A DNA stretch of 7,670 bases. It comes from Solirubrobacterales bacterium (GTDB lineage: Bacteria; Actinomycetota; Thermoleophilia; Solirubrobacterales; Solirubrobacteraceae). Within the stretch, counting starts at the first letter, position 1; each line of letters starts with the position of its first letter. The notes beneath the pieces were generated by a model. The model worked only from the letters and a program-made list of their open reading frames with translations. It was not told the origin of the DNA and searched no databases. The stretch lies in NCBI GenBank assembly GCA_017354065.1, contig JAFMRN010000110.1:1-7670 (forward strand), written 5' to 3'. Below are positions 5,999-7,670 of this stretch, piece by piece. The translations under genes and the position numbers were made by a program.

Positions 5999-6382
5999 AT
6001 GGAGCTGCTCACCAGCCGCGTCTTGCTCTCACCAACCGACCTGGAGCGCTCACAGCACTTCTATGAGCACGTGCTGGAGCTCGCGATCTACCGCGAGTGG
6101 GGCGAGGGCTCTCACCGTGGCGTCGTGTTCTTCCTCGGCGGTGGCGGGCTGCTCGAGGTCTCGGGTACAGGCGCCACGGCACCGAGCGACGCGGTCAGGC
6201 TGTTACTCCAGGTCCGCGACATTCACGCAACCGACGCGTGGCTGCGTGAGCGCGGTGTGCTGATCAGCGCGGCCCCGGAACGCAAACCCTGGGGCCTGCT
6301 GGAGCTGACCGCCACCGACCCCGATGGCCTGGAGCTGATCTTCGTTGAGATCCCTGAGGACCATCCACGCCGGCACGGCTAG
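5999..6382 (+). CDS. VOC-superfamily protein (glyoxalase/bleomycin-resistance fold)
   Basis: 127-residue single-domain cytoplasmic protein with two beta-alpha-beta-beta-beta modules. The first is TSRVLLSPTDLERSQHFYEHVL (5-26) through GLLEVSG (50-56); the second is VRLLLQVRDIHATDAWLRERGV (66-87) through LELTATDPDGLELIFVE (101-117). The DLERSQHFY helix and the DPDG turn are hallmarks. The metal-ligand positions usual in glyoxalases look altered: the first-strand His position falls near Arg7/Ser6, and the Glu expected 4 residues after DPDG falls on Ile114. A non-metal binding role, as in bleomycin-binding proteins, is therefore as plausible as catalysis. Starts at GTG 5996 or an in-frame ATG at 5963 are possible; 5963 would leave only 9 bp to the divergent MFS start and put the -10 inside the gene, so I reject it. 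It contains the only TTA codon I see in the coding sequence (6203-6205). The stop overlaps the tetR stop. Confidence 0.9.
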   Translation: MELLTSRVLLSPTDLERSQHFYEHVLELAIYREWGEGSHRGVVFFLGGGGLLEVSGTGATAPSDAVRLLLQVRDIHATDAWLRERGVLISAAPERKPWGLLELTATDPDGLELIFVEIPEDHPRRHG

Positions 6383-6903
6383 GTGTCGAGGAACCGTTTG
6401 AGACTGCGTCTTGACGCCGGCAGCGGATGACCGCGGTCGAACTCGAGCGCGGAGATCTCGCGGATCATCGCGGCCAGCAGCTGGGCCGCGGCCTCAGCGT
6501 CGTCCCAGCCGAGCACCTGAAGGTCAGAGATCGTGCCTGCGGCCAGACGTTCGCGCCTTGCGGCGATTGTCGGATCAGAACCAGCCTCGAGTGAAAGGGC
6601 TTTGACCCCGCGGTTCTGGAGTGAGATGTCGAGGTAGGTCTCTGCCGCTCTGAACAGCCGTTCGGCCCCGGGCGCCAGATCGACGACCGCCTCCTCCATG
6701 GCCGCTTCCACCCGAGCGTGAAAGCGCGCGTGCATCGCGTCTATGAACGCGGCGCGGTCCTTGAAGTGGACGTAGAACGTCCCCTTCGCGACACCCGCAC
6801 GCGCGACGACCATGTTCACGCTGATCCCGGCGAGCCCGTGTTCTTCCGCCAGCGCGGCTCCGGCATCCAACAGAGCCTCGCGAGTGTGTGCAGCGTCCGG
6901 CAT
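6379..6903 (-). CDS. TetR-family transcriptional repressor
   Basis: 174-residue regulator. The N-terminal HTH domain spans about residues 6-52: TREALLDAGAALAEEHGLAG, then the HTH SVNMVVARAGVAKGTFYVHFKDR at 28-50, with the GTFYVHFKD core diagnostic of the family. Residues 55-174 are the helical ligand/dimer domain, which is not conserved enough to name an effector. I place the start at ATG 6903. The longer frame from GTG 6945 would make the first codons (MTDRSVT) out of a perfect 20-bp palindrome, which is far better explained as the operator, and a -10-like TACACT lies between the two starts. It is divergent from the alpha/beta hydrolase gene, its likely target, and probably represses both genes. 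The TAG stop shares CTAG with the TAG of the convergent VOC gene. Ligand unknown. Confidence 0.94.
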   Translation of the reverse strand: MPDAAHTREALLDAGAALAEEHGLAGISVNMVVARAGVAKGTFYVHFKDRAAFIDAMHARFHARVEAAMEEAVVDLAPGAERLFRAAETYLDISLQNRGVKALSLEAGSDPTIAARRERLAAGTISDLQVLGWDDAEAAAQLLAAMIREISALEFDRGHPLPASRRSLKRFLDT

Positions 6904-6912
6904 CGCCTCGTG

Positions 6913-6918
6913 AGTGTA
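6913..6918 (-). promoter_or_regulatory. likely -10 element for tetR
   Basis: On the minus strand TACACT (TAnnnT) lies 9 nt before ATG 6903, and the corresponding -35 region (about 6936-6941) falls inside the 20-bp palindrome. This supports both the downstream ATG start and autorepression. No Shine-Dalgarno is needed if the mRNA is leaderless or nearly so. Confidence 0.5.
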
Positions 6919-6925
6919 TGGGTTG

Positions 6926-6945
6926 GTGACCGACCGGTCGGTCAC
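6926..6945. promoter_or_regulatory. TetR operator: perfect 20-bp palindrome
   Basis: GTGACCGACC followed by GGTCGGTCAC is an exact inverted repeat with no spacer and no mismatch; it breaks at the next base on each side. ACCGACCGGTCGGT-type palindromes are known operators of actinobacterial TetR regulators, which are commonly encoded next to them. It lies in the divergent gap and covers the -35 regions of both inferred promoters, so one bound repressor could shut off tetR and the hydrolase together. Which TetR binds is inferred from position. Confidence 0.9.
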
Positions 6946-6949
6946 TTGC

Positions 6950-6955
6950 TAGGCT
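6950..6955 (+). promoter_or_regulatory. likely -10 element for the alpha/beta hydrolase gene
   Basis: TAGGCT (TAnnnT) is followed by exactly 6 nt and then ATG 6962, implying a leaderless transcript. There is no Shine-Dalgarno in those 6 nt. The matching -35 region (about 6927-6932) lies in the left arm of the palindrome. Confidence 0.55.
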
Positions 6956-6961
6956 GAGCCC

Positions 6962-7670
6962 ATGCCAACGCTCTCCACCTCCCTTGGGCCGGTTTCCTAT
7001 GACTCGCAGGGCCACGGCGACACGATCGTGTTCCTGGCCAGCGGCGGACATGACCGCCACGACTACGACGAGCTCCGCGCCCTGCTGCCCGACCGCTTCG
7101 GGTCGATCGCGATCGACTGGCCCGGACACGGCCAGTCACCGGCCTGGCCCTTCCCACCCGGCGAGGTTCAGCTCACCCAGCTGGTCGGAGAGGTCGTCGA
7201 CGCGCTGTCCCCCGCCGGCGCCGTGCTGGTCGGCAACTCGATCGGCGGCAACGTCGCCGCACGCCTGGCAATCAAACGTCCCGAGCTCGTCAACGGGCTG
7301 ATGATCATCGACAGCTCCGGCTTCGAGGCGCCGCTCGGGCCCGGCGGACGGCTGTTCTGCACGCTGATGAGCCGGCCCTGGTTCCTACGCGCCATCTACC
7401 CGGTGTTCTCCAAGGCGTACATGCGCGCCCGGACCGACGCCGACCGTCGCGCCCGCAGCTCCGCGATCGCGCTAACCCGGACCGCGGCGGGCGCCCAGGC
7501 CCTCAGCGCGATGTGGCACAGCTTCAACCTCCCGTCACACGACCTCCGTTCTCGGGCAGCGGACATCAGCGCACCGACGGTGCTGGTCCGGGGCCGCCAC
7601 GACCCGATAGTCGCCCCTAAATGCGGGGAGGCCGCCCACGAGCTGATCGCAGGATCGAAGCTGGTCATGA
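6962..7670 (+). CDS. alpha/beta-fold hydrolase, partial (C-terminus beyond right edge)
   Basis: 236 residues are present and the frame is still open at the edge. Alpha/beta-hydrolase marks: TIVFLASGGHDRHDYDEL (21-38) at the oxyanion-hole strand, IAIDWPGHGQS (49-59) with the usual D-x-PGHG-S turn, the nucleophile elbow GNSIGG at 91-96 (Ser93), and the acid residue at Asp214 in VRGRHDPIV (209-217). The catalytic His would lie past the edge. Residues about 125-195 form a helical cap. The family covers esterases, haloperoxidase-like enzymes, C-C bond hydrolases and others, and nothing here fixes the substrate. The usual HG at the oxyanion hole is replaced by SGGHD, a variant worth noting. Divergence from tetR across a shared operator suggests induction by the TetR ligand, possibly the substrate or a precursor. 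The ATG is set by the -10 6 nt upstream. Confidence 0.93.
   Translation, partial: MPTLSTSLGPVSYDSQGHGDTIVFLASGGHDRHDYDELRALLPDRFGSIAIDWPGHGQSPAWPFPPGEVQLTQLVGEVVDALSPAGAVLVGNSIGGNVAARLAIKRPELVNGLMIIDSSGFEAPLGPGGRLFCTLMSRPWFLRAIYPVFSKAYMRARTDADRRARSSAIALTRTAAGAQALSAMWHSFNLPSHDLRSRAADISAPTVLVRGRHDPIVAPKCGEAAHELIAGSKLVM

Overview
The window is from a high-GC, gene-dense bacterial chromosome. Third-position G/C bias is strong, several starts are GTG, most intergenic gaps are under 90 bp, and several genes appear to lack a Shine-Dalgarno site. This points to an actinobacterium in the broad sense. I cannot name the genus from sequence alone. I see no rRNA, tRNA, insertion sequence, CRISPR array or phage gene.

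Layout, left to right. (1) Positions 1-2241, minus strand: a DNA-end-processing pair. An SbcD/Mre11-type nuclease is followed, with a 4-nt ATGA overlap, by an SbcC/Rad50/YhaN-type SMC-like ATPase that is cut by the left edge. (2) Positions 2242-2323: an 82-bp divergent control region. It holds a good SOS (LexA)-box-like inverted repeat upstream of the nuclease gene, then an AT-rich block with three CTGAA/TTCAG half-sites over a likely -10 element for the next gene. (3) Positions 2324-4513, plus strand: a three-gene operon with overlapping ends, made of a GbsR/MarR-type regulator, a DrrA-type ABC ATPase and a DrrB-type ABC-2 permease. It looks like a self-regulated drug or lipid exporter. (4) Positions 4514-5953, minus strand: a 14-TM DHA2-type MFS exporter whose stop codon directly abuts the permease stop. 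(5) Positions 5999-6382, plus strand: a small VOC (glyoxalase/bleomycin-resistance fold) protein, divergent from the MFS gene across 45 bp. (6) Positions 6379-6903, minus strand: a TetR regulator, tail-to-tail with the VOC gene through a shared CTAG. (7) From 6962 to the right edge, plus strand: an alpha/beta hydrolase, divergent from tetR across a 58-bp gap that contains a perfect 20-bp palindrome.

How the genes may work together: the middle of the window looks like a small-molecule defence neighbourhood with two unrelated exporters, a possible sequestering VOC protein, and two locally regulated units (GbsR-type and TetR-type). The repair nuclease pair at the left is functionally separate and may be damage-inducible. 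I did not find convincing evidence of a wholly new system. The most useful observations are regulatory: the SOS-like box before the nuclease gene, the two operators, the recurring -10 hexamer 6 nt before start codons, and the zero-gap convergent gene ends.
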